A stretch of DNA of 64,000 bases from Cognatitamlana sp035818475 (GTDB lineage Bacteria; Bacteroidota; Bacteroidia; Flavobacteriales; Flavobacteriaceae). Shown piece after piece: positions 27,283 to 36,414 of this stretch. The position numbers and the translations under genes were made by a program. The notes beneath the pieces are model-generated. The model had not been told where the DNA came from. It saw only the letters and a program-made list of their open reading frames with translations, and made no database searches. Location: NCBI RefSeq assembly GCF_035818475.1, contig NZ_JAYMGV010000001.1, forward strand, positions 496,001 to 560,000, written 5' to 3'. How positions within the stretch are numbered: position 1 is the first letter of the stretch; every line of letters begins with the position of its first letter.

Positions 27283-28635
27283 TTAATAATGAAATTCTTC
27301 GCTCTCTTTCCTGAAAGGGTAACCTTTTACAAGTAATGGTGCTTTTGTAAGTGCTGTGAACACTACAAAAATGAATAAGCCTGCAAAAAGTAAAACTGAA
27401 CTTATTTCCGGTATACCTATAAACCATCTGTCTCCAACGGTTGCAGGCATAATCATATTGAAAATATCTATGTAATGTCCAAATAAAATTACTAAGCCCG
27501 TCATTACAACAAACCATGGAATACGCTTATAATCCGCATTCATTAGCATTAATATTGGAAATACAAAATTTAGTGCTACCATCCCTAAGAATGGTAATTT
27601 GTAATCGTTAAAACGTGATACAAAATAGGTTACTTCTTCCGGAATGTTTGAATACCAGATCAGCATGAATTGAGAGAACCATAAGTAAGTCCAGAAAATA
27701 CTCATGGCGAACATAAACTTAGCGACATCATGTAAGTGATTTTCATTTACAAATTCTAAATATCCTCTGGATTTCAAATAGATTGAAATTAGCGCGATAA
27801 CGGTAATACCGCTAACAAACATACTTGCAAAAACATACCATCCAAATAATGTAGAGAACCAGTGTGGGTCTACACTCATAATCCAATCCCAAGACATCAT
27901 GGATTCTGTATAGATAAAGAACACTAAAAATGCGGCCGAAATACGGAATGATTTTTTAAAGTTACTCTTATCTTCAGCAGTATCCTGAGCAATAGAGAAT
28001 TTACGTGAAAAATGACGATATAAACTCCAACCGGCAATAAAGATAACACCTCTAATAGCAAAACCTGAAAGGCTTAACCATCCTGATTTTCCTTGTAATA
28101 GTTTATCATGAGCCACTACCTCAGGATCCATCCAAACAAATAAGTTATAATGTCCTATTGTCCCGGAGGCTATAGCAATTAACAATACAATTACAGCACC
28201 AGGTAATAAGTATGCCGTGATCCCTTCCATAACTCTGAAAAGTACTGGCGACCATCCTGCCTGTGATGCAATTTGAATAGCATAAAATGCCAAAACACCT
28301 AAAGCTATCATCATAAAGAAAAATGCCGCAACATATAAAGCAGACCATGGTCTGTTAGCTATTTGATGTTGAACATGCTCAATGTGTTTTGCATGCTCAT
28401 CAACTTCAGCGTGTGCGTCTTCGCCATGGTTATTATCTGCAGGTGTATCATGACCGGAAGCAGCATGCGCAACTTCTTCACCATGTCCGCCACCGTGATG
28501 TGATTCTTCTGCAAGTAAGTGCTCAACTTCTTCAAAAGATTTATGAGATGTCATAAAACCATATCCAACTCCCAATGCTCCTAAAATCATTAGAATGAAA
28601 GAAAATGTCTTTAATTTATTTGAAAATGTATACAT
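27283..28635 (-). CDS. actF: Alternative complex III subunit ActF (membrane, quinol:cytochrome c oxidoreductase)
   Basis: 450 residues with about ten predicted membrane helices. It begins with a short membrane anchor (FSFILMILGALGVGYGFMTS), then a long His/Glu/Asp-rich linker (GGGHGEEVAHAASGHDTPAD..., about 47-85), and then the helical core (TESMMSWDWIMSVDPHWFSTL is a conserved phrase of ActF). ActF is a second NrfD-related membrane subunit that pairs with ActC to form the scaffold of alternative complex III. It lies 22 bases after actE and 30 bases before ctaC. The His-rich linker is a possible metal-binding stretch, though this is inference. Confidence 0.92.
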   Translation of the reverse strand: MYTFSNKLKTFSFILMILGALGVGYGFMTSHKSFEEVEHLLAEESHHGGGHGEEVAHAASGHDTPADNNHGEDAHAEVDEHAKHIEHVQHQIANRPWSALYVAAFFFMMIALGVLAFYAIQIASQAGWSPVLFRVMEGITAYLLPGAVIVLLIAIASGTIGHYNLFVWMDPEVVAHDKLLQGKSGWLSLSGFAIRGVIFIAGWSLYRHFSRKFSIAQDTAEDKSNFKKSFRISAAFLVFFIYTESMMSWDWIMSVDPHWFSTLFGWYVFASMFVSGITVIALISIYLKSRGYLEFVNENHLHDVAKFMFAMSIFWTYLWFSQFMLIWYSNIPEEVTYFVSRFNDYKLPFLGMVALNFVFPILMLMNADYKRIPWFVVMTGLVILFGHYIDIFNMIMPATVGDRWFIGIPEISSVLLFAGLFIFVVFTALTKAPLLVKGYPFRKESEEFHY

Positions 28636-28657
28636 ATCTATAATAATCTTATCAATC

Positions 28658-29209
28658 TTACTTTTCTAAATCTGCTTTCAATTTTAATACATAGGATACC
28701 ACTTGCCAACGCTCTTCTTCGTTCAATTGGTTAGCATAAGATCCCATGGCATTCTTACCATAATAAATGGTATGATAAATACTCCCTTCGGTTATGGCTC
28801 TACCGGCATCATCATAACTTGGTATACCAAGTATTTTTTCTCGCTTCACTAAGTTCCCTTGTCCTTTTCCTTTGTTACCATGACAAATTCCACAGTAAAT
28901 ATCATATAACTCTTTTCCTCTGTTCAAATCTACCTGTGTTGAATCTAACGGACTGGTTAAAGTTGCTTTAGCCAACTCAAAACCTTCAGTTGTATTTTCT
29001 ATATCAAAAGGCACGAATCCTCTTGGTATTGTTCCTTCTGCAGGTAACTGCGCCTCAATCCCATTAGGAAATGCAGCTTCACCGTACGTTTCATATCCAG
29101 CAGACTCATACATATTAGGCATGAATTGATAGTTAGGCACTGTACTCTTTTTACATGATACAGCTACAAAAACAACTGCTATTACTAATATTTTAATTAA
29201 GCTTTTCAT
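28658..29209 (-). CDS. actE: Alternative complex III monohaem cytochrome c lipoprotein ActE
   Basis: 183 residues. A lipoprotein signal peptide ends VVFVAVSC (Cys19). One haem c site, CGICH, lies at residues 106-110, and a downstream Met (NAMGSYANQL, about 153) is the likely sixth ligand. The fold is a class I cytochrome c of the cbb3-subunit/DMSO-like type (GKELYDIYCGICHGNKGKGQG). In the complex it is the lipid-anchored exit point that hands electrons to the oxidase or a soluble carrier. It sits 9 bases after actD and 22 bases before actF. Confidence 0.93.
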   Translation of the reverse strand: MKSLIKILVIAVVFVAVSCKKSTVPNYQFMPNMYESAGYETYGEAAFPNGIEAQLPAEGTIPRGFVPFDIENTTEGFELAKATLTSPLDSTQVDLNRGKELYDIYCGICHGNKGKGQGNLVKREKILGIPSYDDAGRAITEGSIYHTIYYGKNAMGSYANQLNEEERWQVVSYVLKLKADLEK

Positions 29210-29217
29210 GTTCTATA

Positions 29218-29748
29218 TTAATGGGCTTTATCAACTAATTTAACTTCTACTGCTCCAGTTTCTTTAAGCAAGTTCTCTAATTCATTTTCATTTCCATGAA
29301 CAGCAATTTCCATTAAGAAATGATCATCGGTAGTTCTTGGATCCGGATTCTCAGCTTTTTTAAACGGCCACATCCTACTACGTAAATAAAATGTGATCAC
29401 CATTAAGTGTGCTGCAAAGAATACTGTAAGCTCAAACATAATAGGCACAAACGCCGGCATATTTTCTATATAACTAAAGCTTGGTTTTCCTCCTATATTT
29501 TGAGGCCAGTCTTCAATCATTATAAAGTTCATCATAACAATAGCTACAGTTAAACCTACCAATCCGTACATAAATGCAGTAATTGCAATACGTGTTGGAG
29601 CAAGTCCCATAGCTTTATCTAGCCCATGAACCGGAAATGGTGTATATATCTCTTCTATATGATGCTTTTCTGCCTTTACTTTTTTAACAGCAGACATTAA
29701 AATATCATCATCCGTATAAATAGCGTGAATTACTTTTGAAGCTTCCAT
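29218..29748 (-). CDS. actD: Alternative complex III subunit ActD (DUF3341)
   Basis: 176 residues, the DUF3341 family. The N-terminal soluble part (VIHAIYTDDDILMSAVKKVK, EEIYTPFPVHGLDKAMGL) precedes two membrane helices (about 55-77 and 100-122; FELTVFFAAHLMVITFYLRS) and a C-terminal soluble tail. ActD carries no cofactor and is a structural membrane subunit of alternative complex III. It lies between actC (10 bases) and actE (8 bases). Confidence 0.92.
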   Translation of the reverse strand: MEASKVIHAIYTDDDILMSAVKKVKAEKHHIEEIYTPFPVHGLDKAMGLAPTRIAITAFMYGLVGLTVAIVMMNFIMIEDWPQNIGGKPSFSYIENMPAFVPIMFELTVFFAAHLMVITFYLRSRMWPFKKAENPDPRTTDDHFLMEIAVHGNENELENLLKETGAVEVKLVDKAH

Positions 29749-29757
29749 ATGCTACTT

Positions 29758-31209
29758 TTAATTTTTTGTTTCTTTATTATTATCTCCAGATGTTCTTGCA
29801 TCAGCACCAGTTCCTACCAAACTCTTACCTGCTTCTCTTAAGTTTTTATACTTTTCTCCTGAAGATTTTAAAATGGTTTTAACCTCAGCCTGTGCTATTA
29901 CCGGGAATGTTCTTGAATACAATAAGAATAATACAAAGAAGAATCCTATTGTTCCTATAAAAATTCCAATATCAACAAACGTTGGCGAGAACATAGTCCA
30001 TGATGATGGTAAGTAATCTCTATGTAATGAGGTTACAATGATTACAAAACGCTCAAACCACATTCCTATATTTACTACTATTGAGATAAAGAAGGAGAAC
30101 ATAATACTTGTTCTTAACTTCTTGAACCACATAAATTGTGGTGAGAATACATTACAGGTCATCATTGCCCAATACGCCCACCAGTAAGGTCCGGTTGCTC
30201 TGTTCAAGAAAGCATATTGTTCATATTCAACACCTGAATACCATGCAATGAACAGCTCTGTGATATAGGCTACACCAACTATTGAACCTGTAATCATTAT
30301 TACTATGTTCATTAATTCAATATGCTGTACTGTAATATAATCTTCAAGGTTACATACCTTTCTCATGATGATAAGTAGGGTGTTTACCATTGCAAATCCT
30401 GAGAATACCGCCCCGGCAACAAAGTATGGCGGGAAAATAGTGGTGTGCCACCCCGGAATAACCGATGTTGCAAAGTCAAACGATACTATGGTATGTACTG
30501 AAAGTACTAATGGCGTAGCTAAACCTGCAAGTACTAAAGATACTTCTTCAAAACGTTGCCAATCTTTGGCTCTACCAGACCAACCAAAACTTAATAAGGC
30601 ATATATTTTCTTTTGGAATGGTTTAATAGCTCTGTCTCTTAACATGGCAAAATCCGGTAATAAACCTGTCCACCAAAATACCAGCGATACAGATAAATAG
30701 GTTGAGATTGCAAATACATCCCAAAGTAAGGGTGAGTTAAAGTTTACCCATAACGATCCAAATTGATTTGGAATAGGAAGTACCCAGTATCCTAACCATG
30801 GGCGACCCATGTGAATGATTGGGAATAATCCTGCCTGGACTACCGAGAAGATTGTCATAGCTTCTGCAGAACGGTTAATTGCCATTCTCCATTTTTGACG
30901 GAATAATAAAAGTACAGCAGAAATAAGTGTTCCTGCGTGACCAATACCTACCCACCAAACAAAGTTAGTAATATCCCAGGCCCAACCTACGGTTTTATTT
31001 AAACCCCAAGTTCCAATACCTGTAGCTATTGTATAAATAATACATCCAATTCCCCAAAGAAAAGCTGCCAGTGAAATTCCAAAAACAATCCACCATTGTT
31101 TATTTGCTTTTCCTTCTACAGGTTTAGCCACATCTACGGTAACATCGTGATATGATTTTTCGCCTGTAACTAAAGGTCTTCTAATAGGTGCTTCGTAATG
31201 AGACGCCAT
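29758..31209 (-). CDS. actC: Alternative complex III membrane subunit ActC (NrfD/PsrC family)
   Basis: 483 residues, ten membrane helices. The NrfD/PsrC signature is clear (FAGAVFSGFAMVNTLLIIMRK, HIGRPWLGYW-like HMGRPWLGYWVLPIPNQFGS, and FVWWVGIGHAGTLISAVLL). ActC is thought to form the menaquinol site of alternative complex III and to pass electrons to the iron-sulfur clusters of ActB. It begins 30 bases after the actB stop and ends with a charged tail (SGDNNKETKN). Start ATG 31209, MASHYEAPIRRPLVTGEK being the usual opening. Confidence 0.94.
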   Translation of the reverse strand: MASHYEAPIRRPLVTGEKSYHDVTVDVAKPVEGKANKQWWIVFGISLAAFLWGIGCIIYTIATGIGTWGLNKTVGWAWDITNFVWWVGIGHAGTLISAVLLLFRQKWRMAINRSAEAMTIFSVVQAGLFPIIHMGRPWLGYWVLPIPNQFGSLWVNFNSPLLWDVFAISTYLSVSLVFWWTGLLPDFAMLRDRAIKPFQKKIYALLSFGWSGRAKDWQRFEEVSLVLAGLATPLVLSVHTIVSFDFATSVIPGWHTTIFPPYFVAGAVFSGFAMVNTLLIIMRKVCNLEDYITVQHIELMNIVIMITGSIVGVAYITELFIAWYSGVEYEQYAFLNRATGPYWWAYWAMMTCNVFSPQFMWFKKLRTSIMFSFFISIVVNIGMWFERFVIIVTSLHRDYLPSSWTMFSPTFVDIGIFIGTIGFFFVLFLLYSRTFPVIAQAEVKTILKSSGEKYKNLREAGKSLVGTGADARTSGDNNKETKN

Positions 31210-31239
31210 AATCCTTTTATAATTGTTTCTTAATTAATT

Positions 31240-34200
31240 TTATGCTTCCGTTGTATTTCTCACTTTTGTTTGATACTGTACGTTAGGTTTTGTCCCTACA
31301 TGCTCTAACAAGTGATACATACGATTATCTTCTTTAAGTTTTGCAACTTTACTTTCCTTATCATTGATATCTCCAAATAGCATTGCACCACTACTACAAG
31401 CTGCAGAACATGCTGTCTGGAATTCTCCGTCTTTGATCTGACGTCCGTCACGTTTAGCATCAAGAATTGTTTTTTGTGTCATTTGAATACACATAGAACA
31501 TTTTTCCATAACACCACGAGAACGCACAACTACATCCGGATTTAATACCATACGCCCTAAATCATCATTCATATAGTAATCAAACTCATCATTACCATTG
31601 TATAAGAACCAGTTGAAACGACGTACTTTATAAGGGCAGTTATTAGCACAGTATCTTGTACCTACACAACGGTTATAAGCCATATGATTTTGACCCTGAC
31701 GTCCATGAGACGTTGCAGCCACCGGACATACGGTTTCACAAGGGGCATGATTACAATGCTGACACATTACCGGTTGAAATGCTACCTGAGGATTCTCTGA
31801 TGCATTTTCCATTTCACCAAACTCACTTAATGAGCTTCCTAAACCGGAAATATCATCTTTTTTCTTATTATCTCCTTCAAATGAGTCTTCAGATGAATAA
31901 TATCTGTCAATACGTAACCAGTGCATATCGCGACTACGACGTACTTCTGTTTTACCTACTACAGGTACATTATTTTCAGCATGACAAGCAATAACACAAG
32001 CCCCACATCCTGTACAGGCATTTAGATCTATTGATAAGTTGAAATGATGACCTATTGAACGATCAAATTCATCCCATAAATCAACTTCTGGCGACGTTAC
32101 CGGAGTTTCTTCATGGTTTAAAGACACTACAGGAATCGCATTCCAATATTTTTTATCTTTAGTATTGAATATCTCTAAAGTAGTTTCTTTAATGATATCC
32201 CCACGTCCCATTAATGTATTATGAAGCTGTACACAAGCAAATTCATGCTCGCCTGAAGCAGGTTCAATAGTTACATTCTGAACATTATTAAAGTTTTGAT
32301 ATAACGGATATCCGTTAACACCGGTTTGCATCTCTTCTTTTAAACCGGCTGTTCTACCATAACCCAGCGCTAGTCCTACAGAACCTTTAGCTTGTCCTGG
32401 TTGAATGATTACCGGAGCTGTTATAGTAACTCCATTTACAGTAACATTTGCATAACTACCGTTTAAGGCACCATTGGCTACATGAGTATTTGCTAAACCT
32501 ATCTCAGCAGCATCAGCTTTTGAAACCGTTAAATAGTTATCCCAGGTTGTTCTGGTAATCGGGTCTGGAAATTCCTGTAACCATGGGTTATTGGCCTGCT
32601 GACCATCTCCCATACCTGTTTTGGTATATAAGGTTAATTCTAAACCGTTTGATTTGGCTGCAGAGGCTAATGCCTGAGCTGCAGATCCATTAGCTGAAGT
32701 AGTTTCGGTTGCATCTGAGTCTGACTCAGTTGTTTCTGTAGTATCAGTTGTATCCTCCCCGGCAGAATCATTTACAAAGAAACCATCATGCAAGGCCTGA
32801 TTATAAGATGCTCCGTTAAGAATATTCTCATTCCAGGTCAATTTAATATAATCACTATAGGACTGATCATTATCTGTCCACTTTAATAAAGCGTCCTGAA
32901 ACTGTTTGGTGTCAAATAACGGACGAATAGCTGGCTGTGTTAGTGCATAATGCCCGGTTTTAACCTCAACATCACCCCATGCTTCTAAATAGTGAGGTGC
33001 TGCAGCAAGGTATTGTGTTTGTTTAGAAGTTTCGTCTTCTTTCATAGAAAACGCCACTGACAATTGTGTATTCTTTAATCCTTCGGCAAAATCAGCTGCA
33101 TTGGCTAAAGTATAAAGTGGATTAACACCACTCATGATGATCGCTCCTACTTTACCGGCTTTCATATCGGCCACTAACTGAGCTACATCTTTATCATTTC
33201 CTCCTCTTGTTTTGACAACAGTATTACTGTTAAACGCTTTACTTGCTAAATACTCATTAAGCTCTAAAGCAACAGTTTGCGCATTAACATCCTGAATTCC
33301 GGTTACCACAATACCTTTGCTTCCTGCTTTTTTCAATTGTGACGCAGCGCTTTTTACAGCAGCTTCAACATGCTCAGGTAAGCCATTTACTGAAACATTG
33401 TTTCCGGTAACCAAACTATATAATTTAGCTAAAGCTAATTTTTGTTGTGTTGGTGTTAATGGCACGCGCTTATCGGCATTAGCACCGGTAAGTGACATAT
33501 TAGATTCAAACTGTACATGACGTGACATTTTACCATGATCAGGAATTCTGTTTTTTGCATATCCCGAATCAAAACCTCCGCCTTGCCAGTCTCCAAGAAA
33601 ATCAGCTCCAACAGATACAATAGTCATGGCTTCTGAAAAGTCATAATCTGCTAATCCTCTTTTATTATATTTCTTTTGAAAAGCCTCAATCGCAGCTGAC
33701 TCAGAAACAGCATCATAAACTACATGACGTACATTTCCATAGGTTTCTTTAAAATCAGAAATTAAACGATTGGTAGATGGACTTGCAAAAGTTTGTGTTA
33801 ATAACACAATCTCTTTATCTGATCCTTTTAAACCATTTAAAACTTGCTTGGTTTTAGCATCAAAATCACTCCAGGAAATTGAAGTCCCTTCTTTTTTAGG
33901 CCCCTGAACTCTTAAGCTGTCATACAAACCTAAAACTGAAGCATTCACTCTGGCATTTGCACTGCCATGAGTAGTTGCCAAGTTATTGTTTTCAATTTTA
34001 ATTGGACGACCTTCACGTGTTTTAACTAAAACACTCGCAAAATCAAAACCATCTGCAATTGTAGTTGCATAGTAATTAGCCACACCAGGAATAATCTCTG
34101 TAGGCTGTACTACATAAGGAATTGATTTTTTCACAGGACCTTCACAAGCAGCCAAAGATGCAGCCGCTGTACTAAAGCCTACATATTTTAAGAAATCGCG

Positions 34201-34356
34201 ACGCGTTGTAGCAGTAGACTCTAATGTGTCTTTATCACCTAAAAACTCATCAGTAGGAATCTCTGATACAAACTCGTTTTGTTTTAGCGTCTCAACAATA
34301 GAGCTATCTTCATTTAGCTCTTCAACACTTTTCCAGTATTTCTTGTTTGATGACAT
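31240..34356 (-). CDS. actB: Alternative complex III subunit ActB (molybdopterin-oxidoreductase-like, iron-sulfur, Tat)
   Basis: 1038 residues. A leader of about 50 residues precedes a Tat motif, TTRRDFLKYVGFSTAA with the arginines at 52-53, and a Cys follows (SLAAC), so the protein is probably Tat-exported and lipid-linked. The displaced Tat motif is typical of ActB. The first part resembles the molybdopterin oxidoreductase fold but is not expected to hold Mo-cofactor in this family. The C-terminal part (from about 780) is a ferredoxin-like domain with four cysteine groups: CTGCGACVIACHAE, CQHCNHAPCETVCP, CVGTRYCANNCPY and CSMCIQ...CSAACSSG. A Thr/Ser/Glu-rich low-complexity linker (DTTDTTETTESDSDATETT, about 535) marks an insertion. 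Confidence 0.94.
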   Translation of the reverse strand: MSSNKKYWKSVEELNEDSSIVETLKQNEFVSEIPTDEFLGDKDTLESTATTRRDFLKYVGFSTAAASLAACEGPVKKSIPYVVQPTEIIPGVANYYATTIADGFDFASVLVKTREGRPIKIENNNLATTHGSANARVNASVLGLYDSLRVQGPKKEGTSISWSDFDAKTKQVLNGLKGSDKEIVLLTQTFASPSTNRLISDFKETYGNVRHVVYDAVSESAAIEAFQKKYNKRGLADYDFSEAMTIVSVGADFLGDWQGGGFDSGYAKNRIPDHGKMSRHVQFESNMSLTGANADKRVPLTPTQQKLALAKLYSLVTGNNVSVNGLPEHVEAAVKSAASQLKKAGSKGIVVTGIQDVNAQTVALELNEYLASKAFNSNTVVKTRGGNDKDVAQLVADMKAGKVGAIIMSGVNPLYTLANAADFAEGLKNTQLSVAFSMKEDETSKQTQYLAAAPHYLEAWGDVEVKTGHYALTQPAIRPLFDTKQFQDALLKWTDNDQSYSDYIKLTWNENILNGASYNQALHDGFFVNDSAGEDTTDTTETTESDSDATETTSANGSAAQALASAAKSNGLELTLYTKTGMGDGQQANNPWLQEFPDPITRTTWDNYLTVSKADAAEIGLANTHVANGALNGSYANVTVNGVTITAPVIIQPGQAKGSVGLALGYGRTAGLKEEMQTGVNGYPLYQNFNNVQNVTIEPASGEHEFACVQLHNTLMGRGDIIKETTLEIFNTKDKKYWNAIPVVSLNHEETPVTSPEVDLWDEFDRSIGHHFNLSIDLNACTGCGACVIACHAENNVPVVGKTEVRRSRDMHWLRIDRYYSSEDSFEGDNKKKDDISGLGSSLSEFGEMENASENPQVAFQPVMCQHCNHAPCETVCPVAATSHGRQGQNHMAYNRCVGTRYCANNCPYKVRRFNWFLYNGNDEFDYYMNDDLGRMVLNPDVVVRSRGVMEKCSMCIQMTQKTILDAKRDGRQIKDGEFQTACSAACSSGAMLFGDINDKESKVAKLKEDNRMYHLLEHVGTKPNVQYQTKVRNTTEA

Positions 34357-34429
34357 ATTATATAATTGAATTACTTCTTATTATTTATTTTAAAGTTTTC
34401 CGTTTTTACGGAAAAGAAAAATCACCGTT

Positions 34430-35722
34430 TTAGTAGTGACACTTACCACATTCTAAACCACCCATTTGAGCAGCAGTAAGATTTTCTACACCATACTTTT
34501 TAGACAGTTCTTCATGTATCTTCTCATAGTATGCATTATCCTTCACATTAACATTAGTTTCTCTGTGACAGTTAATACACCACCCCATAGTTAATGGTGA
34601 ATGCTGATACATAATCTCCATTTCTTCAACAGGCCCATGACATGTTTGACATTCAACACCCGCCACTGTTACGTGTTGCGAATGGTTGAAATATGCAAAA
34701 TCCGGCAAGTTATGAATACGCACCCATTTTACCGGCTGAGATTCTCCTGTATATTTTTGATCCTCATCACTCCATCCTGCAGCAGCATATAATTTTTTAA
34801 TTTCTCCGTCATAGAATTCTTTAGAATACTCCGGAGTTGTTTCTCCATTATACTCATAAATTGATTTATGACAGTTCATACACACATTAAGCGATGGAAT
34901 CCCTGAAGTTTTACTAACTCTTGCCGAAGAGTGACAGTACTTACAATCAATACCATTATCACCAGCATGTACCTTATGTGAAAAATGAATAGGTTGTACC
35001 GGTTGGTACCCCTGATTAACATCAATCTGCATAAAATAACCATACACAAAATAAGCACTGGCCAACAAAAAGAATATAGCTGTTACCAACATCAAGAATT
35101 GATTTTGAACAAAAGCTTTCCATAACGGTGTTCTACCGGTTTCAAGTTCAAAATCTATATTCTGTGCCGTAGCAAAACGGCGCAGCGTTTTATTAACCAG
35201 GTACAAGCCTAATGCTAATAAAACAAATAAAATAGCTAATGCCCCTAAAATAAGTTCATTTGAAATGCCTCCTGAATTATCAGCAGCTTGCCCGCCTGCT
35301 ACAGCTGTTGCAGTAGCCGCCGGAGCTTTCTTTTCTTCAGCAGTATACGCTAAAACATTGTTTAAATCTTCATCTGACAATTGTGGAAATGCCGTCATAG
35401 CAGCTCCACTATACTCATTGTAAACTTTGTTAGCATAAGCGTCTCCAGACTTTATTAAGCCCGAACTATTACGAATCCACGCATAAAGCCAGTCTCTATC
35501 CAATCCTTCTTCATCAGATAAACGAGTCTCGACATGACGCAATGCAGGCCCTGTCATTTTCTTATCTAATTGATGACAAGCAGCACAATTGGCATTAAAT
35601 AAAGATTTTCCTTTTGCTGGATCTCCTTCCTGAGCAGAAAGCGAGGTTGTAAACGCTAATAACATAATTAAGCTTAAACGAAGAAAGTTTTTGCTTAATT
35701 TTCGGTGAATCACCTTTCTCAT
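34430..35722 (-). CDS. actA: Alternative complex III multihaem cytochrome ActA with N-terminal monohaem domain
   Basis: 430 residues with six CxxCH haem c sites. A signal peptide (to about residue 31, SLSAQ) is followed by a class I cytochrome c domain with CAACH (46-50), a membrane helix near 155-177 and another near 207-230. Then comes a pentahaem c3-type domain: CKYCH (~258), CMNCH (~279), CQTCH (~357), CINCH (~381) and CGKCH (~425, almost at the C terminus). ActA forms the electron wire of alternative complex III on the periplasmic side. The extra monohaem domain could reach the oxidase encoded downstream (inference). It is the first gene of the operon, and a good promoter lies about 85-110 bases upstream. 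Confidence 0.93.
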   Translation of the reverse strand: MRKVIHRKLSKNFLRLSLIMLLAFTTSLSAQEGDPAKGKSLFNANCAACHQLDKKMTGPALRHVETRLSDEEGLDRDWLYAWIRNSSGLIKSGDAYANKVYNEYSGAAMTAFPQLSDEDLNNVLAYTAEEKKAPAATATAVAGGQAADNSGGISNELILGALAILFVLLALGLYLVNKTLRRFATAQNIDFELETGRTPLWKAFVQNQFLMLVTAIFFLLASAYFVYGYFMQIDVNQGYQPVQPIHFSHKVHAGDNGIDCKYCHSSARVSKTSGIPSLNVCMNCHKSIYEYNGETTPEYSKEFYDGEIKKLYAAAGWSDEDQKYTGESQPVKWVRIHNLPDFAYFNHSQHVTVAGVECQTCHGPVEEMEIMYQHSPLTMGWCINCHRETNVNVKDNAYYEKIHEELSKKYGVENLTAAQMGGLECGKCHY

Positions 35723-35804
35723 ATTACTGGTTAAATTAACTTCTTAACTTTGGTATGACTTTTGTCATTTATTGGATGAAAAAATCATAGTTATAAATGT
35801 CACG

Positions 35805-35834
35805 CAAAAGTAATACTTAAAGTCGGTTTCCAAA
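35805..35834 (-). promoter_or_regulatory. Promoter of the act-cta operon
   Basis: On the minus strand TTTG (35834-35831), 18 bases, then TACTTTTG (35812-35805). Both halves fit the Bacteroidota housekeeping consensus TTTG/TAnnTTTG. Transcription would start near 35798, giving an untranslated leader of about 75 bases before actA. Confidence 0.75.
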
Positions 35835-35910
35835 ATTTAAAAGAAACGTTAACCATTAATTTAGAGAGATTCTAAATAATAAATCAACCCGAATTTAAGT
35901 TTAATACTTA

Positions 35911-35918
35911 TACATTTG
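35911..35918 (+). promoter_or_regulatory. Candidate -7 element for the SPOR gene
   Basis: TACATTTG matches TAnnTTTG and ends 18 bases before the ATG at 35937. The -33 region has only a TTTAAG-like match. The leader that follows (CATAAATATAAATAAAAA) is purine/A-rich with no Shine-Dalgarno sequence, as is usual in Bacteroidota. Confidence 0.5.
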
Positions 35919-35936
35919 CATAAATATAAATAAAAA

Positions 35937-36335
35937 ATGATATCTACCAGTTTTAAAACCGTTATTCTAGTAACTGTATGTTATGTATTTACAACAACTT
36001 ACAGTTATTCTCAACAAGGTAATGTGACTATTAATCAAGATGAAAAAATAACAACATTGCTAGAGCTTAAAAAGACTATGAATAAAAACGAAAACGATTC
36101 AGAGCGTTATAAAATTCAGGTTTATTCAGGAAACAGATCCGGAGCACATGACGCTAAAAAAGAATTTAGTAACGCTTTTGCCAGTTGGAGGCCGGTTATA
36201 CAATATGAAACACCTAATTTTAAAATTTGGGCTGGAAATTTCAGAACCAGATTGGAAGCAGATCGTGCTTTAAAACAAATTAAAAGCAAATTTCCCAGTG
36301 CTTTTATTTTCAAACCAAAAAAAGAAAAACGCTAA
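35937..36335 (+). CDS. Small secreted SPOR-domain protein
   Basis: 132 residues. A signal peptide (VILVTVCYVFTTTYSYSQQ) is followed by a short linker and a C-terminal SPOR domain (ERYKIQVYSGNRSGAHDAKK ... FKIWAGNFRTRLEADRALKQ). SPOR domains bind glycan strands lacking stem peptides, so the protein probably acts in the periplasm at sites of peptidoglycan remodelling or division. It is divergent from the act operon and convergent with infB, sharing the symmetrical terminator at 36355-36386. Such a small SPOR protein next to infB is common in flavobacteria. Confidence 0.87.
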   Translation: MISTSFKTVILVTVCYVFTTTYSYSQQGNVTINQDEKITTLLELKKTMNKNENDSERYKIQVYSGNRSGAHDAKKEFSNAFASWRPVIQYETPNFKIWAGNFRTRLEADRALKQIKSKFPSAFIFKPKKEKR

Positions 36336-36354
36336 TTAAAAATAGTCCTGCATA

Positions 36355-36386
36355 AAAAAAAGGCAACCCATTGGGTTGCCTTTTTT
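36355..36386. terminator. Bidirectional terminator between the SPOR gene and infB
   Basis: AAAAAAGGCAACCC (to 36369) pairs with GGGTTGCCTTTTTT (36373-36386) around an ATT loop. A and T runs flank both sides, so it can serve both convergent genes, whose stops are 20 and 29 bases away. Confidence 0.9.
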
Positions 36387-36414
36387 ATTTCTATAATTCT
36401 ATTAAAACTATAAG

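Noticed and set aside
27272..27517. Cysteine-containing 81-codon frame overlapping the actF 3' end
   Set aside because: It is in another frame of the conserved ActF sequence on the same strand; no independent support.
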